This document shows positions 1 through 5,224 of a stretch of DNA of 27,689 nt, piece by piece. The notes under the pieces were generated by a model. That model was not told the origin of the DNA. It searched no databases and saw only the letters and a list, made by a program, of their open reading frames with translations. The translations under genes were made by a program, and so were the position numbers. The stretch comes from a virus. The stretch spans positions 1 through 27,689 of IMG/VR virus record IMGVR_UViG_3300028802_000243, one strand, 5' to 3'. Every line of letters starts with the position of its first letter. Positions within the stretch are counted from its first letter, which is position 1.

Positions 1-1
1 C

Positions 2-175
2 TTGGCCGACTACGAAAGGCTGGAAGACATGGCGACTATTTTAAGCGGTACGTTGGTCACCAAAATGTCGGCGGGTAATGTGTGGATTGTGATTTACAAA
101 TTCAGCAGTCGCGACAAGCAGGAAAAATTTGCCAAGCTGGCGCGTCGCGACGCCAAAAAGATTGTCTGTCCTTGA
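2..175 (+). CDS. Hypothetical protein, C-terminal 57 residues only
   Basis: An open frame enters from the left edge and ends at a TGA at 173-175. The 57 visible residues are rich in Lys, Arg and Asp, with a short hydrophobic stretch (NVWIVIYKF) in the middle and a basic C-terminus. I recognise no family. An in-frame ATG at 29 could serve as an internal start, but it has no clear ribosome site, so the gene most likely begins outside the window. It is followed by two GC-rich hairpins and then by another plus-strand gene cluster. Confidence 0.5.
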   Translation: MADYERLEDMATILSGTLVTKMSAGNVWIVIYKFSSRDKQEKFAKLARRDAKKIVCP

Positions 176-186
176 AGGCGTAGCCC

Positions 187-247
187 GTCTGTTTGGGCAG
201 ACAGTGCGCGCCCCCGGCGAGTTGCTTACTCCAAGGAGCCGGGGGCG
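187..247 (+). terminator. Two tandem hairpins after the truncated gene, possible terminator
   Basis: A 5-bp hairpin (GTCTG 187-191 with CAGAC 198-202) is followed by a perfect 10-bp GC stem, CGCCCCCGGC at 209-218 with GCCGGGGGCG at 238-247, and a 19-nt loop. No T-run follows, so this is not a canonical intrinsic terminator. It could slow or end transcription from the truncated upstream gene, or be an mRNA structure. Confidence 0.35.
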
Positions 248-296
248 TTGCAAATTATTCCTGACTGCTTGTCAACGATGCAGCCAGGATAGGCGT

Positions 297-336
297 CCCG
301 GTGCAATTTCCCCAGCCGGAAGCCCCGCACCGGGGC
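297..336 (+). promoter_or_regulatory. Overlapping alternative hairpins in a leader, candidate attenuator
   Basis: CCCGGTGC (297-304) pairs with GCACCGGG (327-334). A shorter, tighter hairpin GCCCCG-CAC-CGGGGC (322-336) reuses the same right arm, so the two folds exclude each other. The structure ends about 10 nt before the AGGAG ribosome site (347-351) of the next gene. No ligand class is recognisable. Confidence 0.3.
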
Positions 337-359
337 GCCGCTTTGCAGGAGATGATGCG

Positions 360-605
360 ATGAAGGCGCCTTACCCGATCACCGAAATTTTTGCCTGGGT
401 GATAGATGATCCTTCAAGCCACTTAGGCATCATCGCCATGATGCCGCTTGACGGATTGCCCATGCAAGCCATCAGCAGCAAGCGCTATGTCATAGACAAT
501 CCGAAGTTTCGCGACTTCGCGGAGAGCGTGGCGCAGCAGACCGGCTATCCCGTCAGGCTGCAACGCTTTGTGCTGTCCGATACCGTCACGGAGTTTAAAC
601 AATGA
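360..605 (+). CDS. Hypothetical protein (81 aa)
   Basis: The ATG at 360 is chosen because AGGAG at 347-351 sits 8 nt upstream; the open frame continues further upstream, but that stretch overlaps the hairpin region and reads like non-coding sequence. The protein is small and mixed alpha/beta in appearance, with no membrane segment and no motif I recognise. Its TGA overlaps the ATG of the next gene (ATGA at 602-605), so the two are probably translationally coupled. It is the first gene of a three-gene cluster of small proteins. Confidence 0.7.
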   Translation: MKAPYPITEIFAWVIDDPSSHLGIIAMMPLDGLPMQAISSKRYVIDNPKFRDFAESVAQQTGYPVRLQRFVLSDTVTEFKQ

Positions 606-865
606 ACAACAACAAGAAGCCGATTAAGAAAAGCCAGCTTGAAGGCTACCTGACCGCCGACGAAGCCGCCGAAGCCTTGGGCCTCAACCCTGCCACGCTT
701 GCAAACTGGCGAGCAAAGCGCCTTGGCCCGCCGCGCATCAAGATTGGCAAGAACACATTTTACCGGCTTGCGGCCTTAGAGGCTTGGATTATCTCACGCG
801 AAACGAACTACGAACTAAAGACGCCGAAGAAAAAGAAACACACCGCCGCGCGAAAAAAGAAATGA
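602..865 (+). CDS. Helix-turn-helix DNA-binding protein, excisionase/MerR-like (87 aa)
   Basis: Residues about 15-65 fit the helix-turn-helix type found in excisionases and small phage regulators: YLTADEAAEALGL, then NPATLANWRAKRLGPP, a basic wing (RIKIGKNTFYR) and a closing helix (LAALEAWI). The C-terminus is strongly basic (KKKKHTAARKKK), which would add non-specific DNA contact. Such proteins bind operators or attachment-site arms. The distance from the integrase (about 16 kb) argues against a simple int-xis pair. GGAG lies 8 nt before the ATG. It overlaps its neighbours at both ends by 4 nt. Confidence 0.8.
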   Translation: MNNNKKPIKKSQLEGYLTADEAAEALGLNPATLANWRAKRLGPPRIKIGKNTFYRLAALEAWIISRETNYELKTPKKKKHTAARKKK

Positions 866-1041
866 AACACATCGCCAAGGACCAACTGCCCTACGCGACG
901 CCGCCCTTCGATTGGGAGTTCATCACCACGCGCTCGCTGGGGCGCTTTCGCGTGCGAGATGCAAAAGACAATGCGATGGGCTGGGCCGACACCGAAAAAG
1001 AGGCAGATGAGATTGTCGCGGAATTGAACACGCGAAAATAA
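862..1041 (+). CDS. Hypothetical protein (59 aa)
   Basis: I start this gene at the ATG at 862, which overlaps the TGA of the HTH gene (ATGA at 862-865). An upstream ATG in frame at 784 would only add residues that are a shadow of the HTH gene. The protein has an N-terminal polar segment, a central DWEFITTRSLGRFRV stretch, and a helical C-terminus rich in Glu and Asp. No family is recognised. A-rich sequence (AAAAAAGAA) precedes the start in place of a strong Shine-Dalgarno. It is the last gene of the coupled cluster. Confidence 0.6.
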   Translation: MKHIAKDQLPYATPPFDWEFITTRSLGRFRVRDAKDNAMGWADTEKEADEIVAELNTRK

Positions 1042-1266
1042 ATCTAAGCCTTTAAAGTCAGGCATCGACTTTTCGGTTTCGCCAACTTTTTGCACATCCA
1101 ACTTCGGAAACGCCTGAAGTCAACACCCCGACTTTTTGCATCTGGGCCTTTAGCGGCGCATCGCAAAATCCCAAAACCGAAAAAAGCGTGGACCCCCTAG
1201 TTTAAGATATTCGGGTCGGTGGCAATTTCGCCGCCGCGCTGTTTGACATCGCTAGGAGTGAAGACA
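1042..1266. other. Non-coding gap with short direct and inverted repeats
   Basis: No credible gene is seen in these 225 bases. ACTTTTTGCA occurs twice at a 46-bp interval (1085-1094 and 1131-1140), and CGACTTTT also occurs at 1066-1073. A 10-bp inverted repeat, TTTTCGGTTT (1070-1079) with AAACCGAAAA (1174-1183), spans most of the gap. The gap could hold a promoter or operator for the peptidase-like gene at 1267, but I could not identify a convincing -35/-10 pair. Confidence 0.4.
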
Positions 1267-1971
1267 ATGAACATGCAACTGCATGTGCCCAAAAACACGG
1301 GCAATCAATACTGCGGCCCAAGCGCCATCTCTGCCATCACCGGCATAGGGACCGCCGAAGCCGCGACGGTCATCCGGTCGGTGACGGGCCAGCGGTTCGT
1401 CAAGAGCGCCACCTACAGCGGCGTGACGGTCGCGCTGTCCAAGCTGGGCTACAAGGCGACACAACTTAAATCGTCGCCGGACGGCATCAAGCAGCCCACG
1501 CTTGCGGGCTGGCTCAAAGCGTCCAAGTCCATCAGGACGCCGGGGCGGGTCTTCTTGGTGTGCGCCGGTCAGCATTACCAAGTGATCAGCGGGCGCCGCT
1601 ATGTCTGCGGCATCATCAAGGATGTCGTCAGCGTTCGTCACGAAAAGATAAAGCGGCGGGCGCGGGTAGCGCGGGTTTGGGAAGTCACGAAGGTTGGTGA
1701 ACCCACCTTCATGTTTGAAAGCCCCAAGCGCGTGACGCCGGACATTGCCAAGGCTCGCCGCGAAGCAAAGCGGCTGTGCCTCAAGCTGGGGATTGAACTT
1801 GATCCTTGGAAGCCGGAAGGGAAGTTCACCCACGGCCCTGAGTATTGGGTGCCGAAGCCGGATTGGGTGGACGAATACGCCGATCCTTATTGGGACGGTC
1901 ATCTTGGTATCGGCTGGCTGGAAATTCTGGAACGACTGCAAGCCTACGACGCCATGATGCCGAAGAACTAA
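1267..1971 (+). CDS. Papain-fold cysteine peptidase-like protein (234 aa)
   Basis: The N-terminus carries NQYCGPSAISAITG (Cys16), the typical helix start around the nucleophile in papain-like and C39-like peptidases. GQHYQVISG follows with a candidate catalytic His103 in a beta-strand context. The spacing of about 87 residues and the order Cys then His fit that fold. About 100 further residues at the C-terminus are basic and then Trp/Tyr-rich (YWVPKPDWVDEYADPYW), without a recognised domain. The ATG at 1267 has AGGAG about 10 nt upstream; an upstream in-frame start lacks this. There is no signal peptide, so a role in lysis is not supported. It may process a phage or host protein inside the cell, or be a catalytically inert relative. 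It stands alone between a long gap and a terminator. Confidence 0.6.
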   Translation: MNMQLHVPKNTGNQYCGPSAISAITGIGTAEAATVIRSVTGQRFVKSATYSGVTVALSKLGYKATQLKSSPDGIKQPTLAGWLKASKSIRTPGRVFLVCAGQHYQVISGRRYVCGIIKDVVSVRHEKIKRRARVARVWEVTKVGEPTFMFESPKRVTPDIAKARREAKRLCLKLGIELDPWKPEGKFTHGPEYWVPKPDWVDEYADPYWDGHLGIGWLEILERLQAYDAMMPKN

Positions 1972-1974
1972 AAC

Positions 1975-2010
1975 AAAAGGCCCCGCTGATTTCTCAGCGG
2001 GGCCTTTTTC
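1975..2010. terminator. Bidirectional intrinsic terminator
   Basis: A perfect 15-bp stem (1975-1989 with 1994-2008) with a 4-nt loop (TTTC) has a GGCCCCGCTGA core. It is flanked by A-run on the left and T-run on the right, so it works on both strands. It lies 3 nt after the peptidase-like gene and 32 nt beyond the 3' end of the leftward early operon, separating two convergent transcription units. Confidence 0.93.
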
Positions 2011-2040
2011 TTTTCGCAGCCTGTCCAACTCTCTCGAAGG

Positions 2041-2568
2041 TTACTTAGGCTGCGCCGTTGTGGGCGGAATGTCCACCACCATGTACCGCCAGCCAACCCC
2101 AACCAGCCACACCAGCAACGCGGCAGGACCGGGCGGGGCGCCTTCGGGCAGCGGGGGCCAGATGGTGCCGGGGGGCGGGTTCGTCGGCGGCTTGGTGGTG
2201 CCGTAGGGCGGCAGGGCGTTGTCAGGATGCCCAGGCCCAACCGGAATAAAGATGGGATGCGTGGCGCGCGGCGGCATCGGAACACCAGCGCCATATTCCG
2301 GGTCGGTCACGCTTGGGGGCCATTTGCTGACCGGCGCCCAGGGCAGGGAATTGTCGGGATGCCCATGCCCCGGCAAGCTGTTGTCAGGACGCCCGCCCCA
2401 GATGGGGCCGGTGCTGGCGTGCGGCGAGCGACCGGGCAAGTCATTGTCGGGGTGCCCATAGCCTGGAAGGTCATTGTCGGGTCGGCCACCGGCAGAATTG
2501 CCGAAGCCTGGATCGACAGGGTTACCCTGCCGGTCGATGAAATTGATTACTGCAAGGACGCTTTTCAT
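2041..2568 (-). CDS. Pro/Gly-rich protein with PDNxLP repeats (175 aa)
   Basis: The ATG at 2568 has AGGAGA about 8 nt upstream. An N-terminal hydrophobic patch (SVLAVINFID) is followed by five copies of G(R/H)PDN(D/S/A)LP at about residues 29-36, 39-46, 60-66, 70-76 and 114-120, with Pro-rich linkers between. A C-terminal hydrophobic segment (about 150-165, ALLVWLVGVGWRYMVVDI) could be a membrane-associated strand or buried core. The G-HPDN-LP repeat also occurs in other phage proteins of unknown function, as I recall. It is the last gene of the leftward operon and is preceded by a perfect 20-bp palindrome, so it may be controlled separately. The function is unknown; binding, structural or surface roles are all possible. 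Confidence 0.75.
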   Translation of the reverse strand: MKSVLAVINFIDRQGNPVDPGFGNSAGGRPDNDLPGYGHPDNDLPGRSPHASTGPIWGGRPDNSLPGHGHPDNSLPWAPVSKWPPSVTDPEYGAGVPMPPRATHPIFIPVGPGHPDNALPPYGTTKPPTNPPPGTIWPPLPEGAPPGPAALLVWLVGVGWRYMVVDIPPTTAQPK

Positions 2569-2601
2569 GTGGGTGTCTCCTGTGGGGCAGCCCCCCAGGG
2601 C

Positions 2602-2607
2602 CTTATA
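2602..2607 (-). promoter_or_regulatory. Possible -10 element for the repeat-protein gene
   Basis: TATAAG on the minus strand lies 12 nt downstream of the palindrome at 2619-2638 and 34 nt upstream of the ATG at 2568. No good -35 hexamer is visible at the right spacing. It is a weak promoter candidate, whose interest comes mainly from the adjoining palindrome. Confidence 0.25.
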
Positions 2608-2618
2608 CACCCAGCGCA

Positions 2619-2638
2619 ACACTGTTGCGCAACAGTGT
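2619..2638. promoter_or_regulatory. Perfect 20-bp palindrome, candidate operator
   Basis: ACACTGTTGCGCAACAGTGT is its own reverse complement. It sits between the 45-residue membrane protein gene and the PDNxLP protein gene. Its core, TGTTGCGCAAC, recurs in the divergent switch region at 16061-16071 and downstream of the integrase at 18240-18250, always between genes. This suggests a shared DNA-binding protein. As RNA it would also fold into a hairpin, but no T-run follows. Confidence 0.55.
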
Positions 2639-2776
2639 CTAATGGATGCCAGGGATCAGCAACGACAAGGTGACGAAGGCGGCGCCCAACCAGCCGATCT
2701 GCACGCCAGCAGGATAGTTTGCTGCGGCAGCGATGAAACAAATCAAGGCGATGATCAGTAGGACGGTGACAATCAT
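2639..2776 (-). CDS. Small two-helix membrane protein (45 aa)
   Basis: The ATG at 2776 is preceded by AGGAGGT, a near-perfect Shine-Dalgarno 4 nt upstream, and the frame ends at TAG 2639-2641. The 45 residues form two hydrophobic segments (MIVTVLLIIALICFIAAAA, then WLGAAFVTLSLLIP) joined by a short NYPAGVQIG turn, with almost no charge. This shape would fit a membrane hairpin. A small holin-like or membrane-accessory role is possible, but there is no adjacent endolysin to support it. It lies within the leftward operon. Confidence 0.7.
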   Translation of the reverse strand: MIVTVLLIIALICFIAAAANYPAGVQIGWLGAAFVTLSLLIPGIH

Positions 2777-2822
2777 GGCGACCTCCTATGTTGTGCGAGA
2801 ACGCACCCCCGCCTGGGAAGTT

Positions 2823-3119
2823 TCAATTTTCGCTTTCAGGCTTCGCCGGATGCAACCGCGATGCGAGAGATTGCGCATATTGCGCCCGCATCAGCAACAG
2901 CAGCGTTTCTTTCGGCAGCTTGGCAAGGTCTTCTAACTCCGCGCGCCGCACTTGAAGTTCTGGCGTGTAAATCAGGATCACGCCGCAGTGCAGACACATG
3001 GAATAGTCACCGGGGACCGGCGCATGGTCCTCATGGCCCAACTCGGTTGAGGTGTCCAGCTTCGCGCCGCAATGCGGGCACAGACAAGCGCGCGGCAGCA
3101 TGCTTTCGCGGCGCTTCAC
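2823..3119 (-). CDS. Zinc-ribbon protein (98 aa)
   Basis: Two CxxC pairs, CPHC near residue 14 and CLHC near residue 43, are about 30 residues apart and form a likely zinc ribbon. A helical C-terminal half (VRRAELEDLAKLPKETLLLLMRAQ) follows. The chosen GTG at 3119 overlaps the upstream stop (GTGA at 3116-3119). ATG 3101 and ATG 3152 are alternatives; the last adds a stretch read mainly by the neighbouring gene. It is one of several small CxxC proteins in this part of the operon. The function is unknown; nucleic-acid or protein binding is plausible. Confidence 0.7.
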   Translation of the reverse strand: MKRRESMLPRACLCPHCGAKLDTSTELGHEDHAPVPGDYSMCLHCGVILIYTPELQVRRAELEDLAKLPKETLLLLMRAQYAQSLASRLHPAKPESEN

Positions 3120-3451
3120 TTCACCACCCTCAATTGCTTCACCATCGCGCATGTTGCTTTGTGCATCGCTTCGGCTTCGTCGTAGGTGGCGCAGCGATCC
3201 GTGTAACCGTCATGCTGCCCGCCAAAAATCATGCTTTCAAATAAAATGGGCGGCGATTTGCCGGTATAGTCAAAGCTGTGATCCAGCCCCAGGAACACGG
3301 TCGAGATACTGACCTTGCCGTACTCGGTGAAAGCTATTCGCCTGTCAGCAGTTTCAAACCAACGCGCCCACACCATCAGCGGCACCGCAAGCGGATTGCG
3401 GCCCGCCAAAATGTAATACTTCGGCGCCGGATAGTCGAAGCGCTTTGTCAT
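3116..3451 (-). CDS. Conserved phage protein of unknown function (111 aa)
   Basis: The core, KYYILAGRNP followed by MVWARWFETADRRIA, then STVFLGLDHSF, PPILFESMIFGG and a final YDEAEAMHK helix, matches a small protein I recall from many temperate phages and prophages of Gram-negative bacteria. It has no assigned function. The ATG at 3451 is chosen because GAGG lies 5 nt upstream and relatives begin just before the KYYIL segment. The frame could also start at TTG 3502 or ATG 3481. Its TGA overlaps the GTG of the zinc-ribbon gene. Confidence 0.75.
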   Translation of the reverse strand: MTKRFDYPAPKYYILAGRNPLAVPLMVWARWFETADRRIAFTEYGKVSISTVFLGLDHSFDYTGKSPPILFESMIFGGQHDGYTDRCATYDEAEAMHKATCAMVKQLRVVK

Positions 3452-3512
3452 CGCGTCCTCATCATACGGCACCACCAGCATTGACAGTTCGCGGCCTTCC
3501 AATCGTGAAACA

Positions 3513-3734
3513 TCACCACTCCTGCCAAGGCGCTTCGTCGCCTATTACCAGCACGTCACCCTCGATCTTGGCGAAGAAAAATCCTTTTTGGTCGGGGCGC
3601 TTTGTCAGCGCCAGAACGTGCGGCGGCAATTCTTCCAAGTAGCGCATGATCCAAACGCTTTTGCCCTTGTTGTAGATCAGCGCTGGGGCCGCGCCGTCAT
3701 TAGAGATTAGCGGTAGCTGGACTTTGACTATCAT
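3513..3734 (-). CDS. Conserved phage hypothetical protein (73 aa)
   Basis: A compact, probably beta-rich protein: IVKVQLPLISNDG, an IYNKGKSVW hairpin, then GFFFAKIEGDVLVIG and an EAPWQEW end. The ATG at 3734 overlaps the end of the upstream gene by 35 nt; AAGG lies 6 nt ahead. The same frame is open upstream but reads as a shadow. I recall similar small proteins in other phages, but none with a known role. It belongs to the tightly packed leftward operon. Confidence 0.7.
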   Translation of the reverse strand: MIVKVQLPLISNDGAAPALIYNKGKSVWIMRYLEELPPHVLALTKRPDQKGFFFAKIEGDVLVIGDEAPWQEW

Positions 3735-4002
3735 GCGGCCTTGCTTCCCATTTTGTGTTGCACAACAGGCAGACTTCGTAGAGCAGCACGACATCGCGCC
3801 CCGCCTTCTCATGGGCTGGCGGCGGGTCTTCGATCACCGTCATCAGCGTGCCCTTATCGGAATTGCCGCAGCGGGGGCATTGATCCACCATCTCCCCAGG
3901 CTTCGGCGGCTTGAAGGTCAGATTGGTGCGCGGGTCGGTGTAGGGCATGCCTTCGTCGTGGCACAGCTTCTTGGCGACCGCATATAATTCTGGGACTTCC
4001 AT
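3700..4002 (-). CDS. Zinc-ribbon protein (100 aa)
   Basis: CPRC at about residue 42 and CLLC at about residue 78 form two CxxC knuckles of a likely zinc ribbon. The N-terminal helix (VPELYAVAKKLCHDEG) and the segment after it look like a separate small domain. The ATG at 4002 shares bases with the TGA of the upstream gene (TGATG), indicating coupling. The last residues overlap the next gene by 35 nt. I know of no family function. It is one of three CxxC proteins within 1.7 kb. Confidence 0.7.
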   Translation of the reverse strand: MEVPELYAVAKKLCHDEGMPYTDPRTNLTFKPPKPGEMVDQCPRCGNSDKGTLMTVIEDPPPAHEKAGRDVVLLYEVCLLCNTKWEARPHDSQSPATANL

Positions 4003-4268
4003 CAGGCGTTCCCGCTGATTTCAGGCTGGCCCTCAAAGCGGGCAATCTGTTCTTTCAGCATCACCACCACGTCGCGGCGGTCGGCATTGCTCATGTAGTT
4101 GCAGCGCCCGCCGTGATTGTGAAATGGAAAGACCATCAGGATGAAGCCGGTGTGCTTGGCCTCGCCTTTGGCATTGTCGTTGAACATCACGTCAATGAGG
4201 CGGGCGACCTCCTTCATCATGTCCACATATTCCTGCTGCACCGGCCCGTCGCCAATTCGCTCAACCAT
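4002..4268 (-). CDS. Conserved phage protein of unknown function (88 aa)
   Basis: The sequence runs through an N-terminal helix (EVARLIDVMFND), a GFILMVFPFHNHGGRCNYMSNADR core and a C-terminal helix (VVVMLKEQIARFEGQPE). I recognise this pattern as a small protein found widely in temperate phages of Gram-negative bacteria, without known activity. The ATG at 4268 has GAAGGG about 6 nt upstream. Its TGA overlaps the next ATG. The gene sits between two CxxC proteins in the early operon. Confidence 0.78.
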   Translation of the reverse strand: MVERIGDGPVQQEYVDMMKEVARLIDVMFNDNAKGEAKHTGFILMVFPFHNHGGRCNYMSNADRRDVVVMLKEQIARFEGQPEISGNA

Positions 4269-4271
4269 AGT

Positions 4272-4493
4272 TCACCCTTCCTTGAGTTTGCCGACGATAG
4301 ACGGCGCAAGCTGTGCGTCCGATTGATGAACCATCGCCATTTGTTTTGCGCAGCGTGCGCATTGCAGGACGCGAATAAAATTGTTGCCGTTTTCCGGGTT
4401 GACCGCGACGCCAACTTCAAATTCGAGATGGCCGCAGTCGCAGCGAACTTGCCCATTCACCCCCAGGACCGTGGCAAGCTGTGTCTTCTGCAA
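4272..4493 (-). CDS. Zinc-ribbon-like protein (73 aa)
   Basis: A CDC motif near residue 19 and a CARC motif near residue 46 could hold one zinc ion. The segment between them (HLEFEVGVAVNPENGNNFIRV) looks like a beta-hairpin. The ATG at 4493 follows GAGGGG by about 5 nt. It starts 5 nt after the stop of the resolvase gene. The long upstream open frame is a shadow of the resolvase. The function is unknown. Confidence 0.7.
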   Translation of the reverse strand: MQKTQLATVLGVNGQVRCDCGHLEFEVGVAVNPENGNNFIRVLQCARCAKQMAMVHQSDAQLAPSIVGKLKEG

Positions 4494-4498
4494 CATCG

Positions 4499-4996
4499 TC
4501 ACCCCTCTAGCCATGCTGGCGGCGCCCGCAGCGCCATGTTGATGTCTCGCTTGGTCTGCCGGGTCGCGGCGCGCGGGGCGACCTCCACCCGGATGGCGAC
4601 CGACCCGCTGGGCGCCCAGCGCTTCACGCAATCGCCCATCGCGATGTTGCAGTCATCGTTGCCCAGGGCGCCCGCCCTCTGAAGGCAGTCGCAACATAAT
4701 TTCAAAAGATTATCGCGGTCGGGCTTGTGGGTGTGCAGCGTGCCCAGGCGTTCCGGCTTATTGGTTGGGAAGCGCCACAGGATCGACACGCGCAGCGCCT
4801 GACCGGCGAACGCCGCCAGGACGGCATCGGCGCCCACGTTCGTCACCACCGCCCTGGCGGCGCGTTCCAGGGCCGCTGCATAGACTTTGGCTTTGCCGGT
4901 CATCGACACAGGCCGACGCCGCCCGACATGGCGACCCCTGGGCAGGGCGTGAGGGGTGCCCTTCAAAGTGACTATCAAGACCAGCGGTTCTTGCAT
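4499..4996 (-). CDS. rusA: RusA-like Holliday-junction resolvase (165 aa)
   Basis: RusA enzymes cut Holliday junctions in pairs of symmetric nicks and occur in many lambdoid and other temperate phages. The diagnostic part is here: HKPDRDNLLKLCCDCL, with Asp93 and Asp95, followed by GALGNDDCNIAMGDCVKRW with Asp114/Asp115 and Lys125. These carry the expected metal-binding acids. The N-terminus (LVLIVTLKGTPHALPRGR) matches the start of the fold. The ATG at 4996 is used because the extra upstream residues from 5041 look like leader. It lies just downstream of the iteron-like repeat region and next to the primase-helicase gene, consistent with a role in resolving replication or recombination intermediates. 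Confidence 0.85.
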   Translation of the reverse strand: MQEPLVLIVTLKGTPHALPRGRHVGRRRPVSMTGKAKVYAAALERAARAVVTNVGADAVLAAFAGQALRVSILWRFPTNKPERLGTLHTHKPDRDNLLKLCCDCLQRAGALGNDDCNIAMGDCVKRWAPSGSVAIRVEVAPRAATRQTKRDINMALRAPPAWLEG

Positions 4997-5224
4997 GGCT
5001 AAAGTTCCGTCAAAAAAGTTCCATGAAAACCGGCGCCGCAAAAAACACCCTACTGTCGCGCTGACGCCCCGAAGGGGGTAGCGTCGTGCGATGTGGGGTT
5101 ATAATTAAGGGGTCTGCGACGCTAAAAAAAATCATCGTTAAACCTTTGGCACGATTGAATAATGACGGGCGCGACGCTAACGATTTTTGGCATTTTTCTT
5201 GCGACGCTAACATTGCGACGCTAA
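4997..5224. other. Non-coding region, candidate replication origin
   Basis: This 228-base gap between the resolvase and primase-helicase genes holds no credible gene. A 67-residue open frame here is poor and crosses the repeats. It contains four GCGACGCTAA direct repeats (annotated separately), A/T-rich stretches (GCTAAAAAAAATCATCG and GATTTTTGGCATTTTTC) and TATAATTAAGG at 5100-5110. An iteron cluster plus AT-rich DNA next to the replication protein is typical of an origin, but this is inference. Confidence 0.5.
5116..5224 (+). repeat. Four iteron-like GCGACGCTAA direct repeats
   Basis: Identical copies are at 5116-5125, 5171-5180, 5201-5210 and 5215-5224. The last two extend to a perfect 13-mer, TTGCGACGCTAAC, at 5199-5211 and 5213-5225, spaced 14 bp start to start. 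Neighbouring copies are 55, 30 and 14 bp apart. A degenerate copy, GCGACGCTAC, lies inside the primase-helicase gene at 5313-5322, and GACGCTAC occurs inverted at 5079-5086. Iterons normally bind a replication initiator, or they could be operator sites. Confidence 0.7.

Noticed and set aside
1252-2028. 258-residue minus-strand open frame
   Set aside because: Antisense to the peptidase-like gene, runs through the bidirectional terminator, and has no motif.
2200-2500. Regular DNA repeats that might be a CRISPR array
   Set aside because: The repeats encode the PDNxLP units in frame, are short and diverged, and have irregular spacing; no cas genes apart from a phage Cas4-like nuclease.
5010-5213. 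67-residue minus-strand frame in the iteron region
   Set aside because: No recognisable protein character, crosses the repeats and lacks a clear ribosome site.
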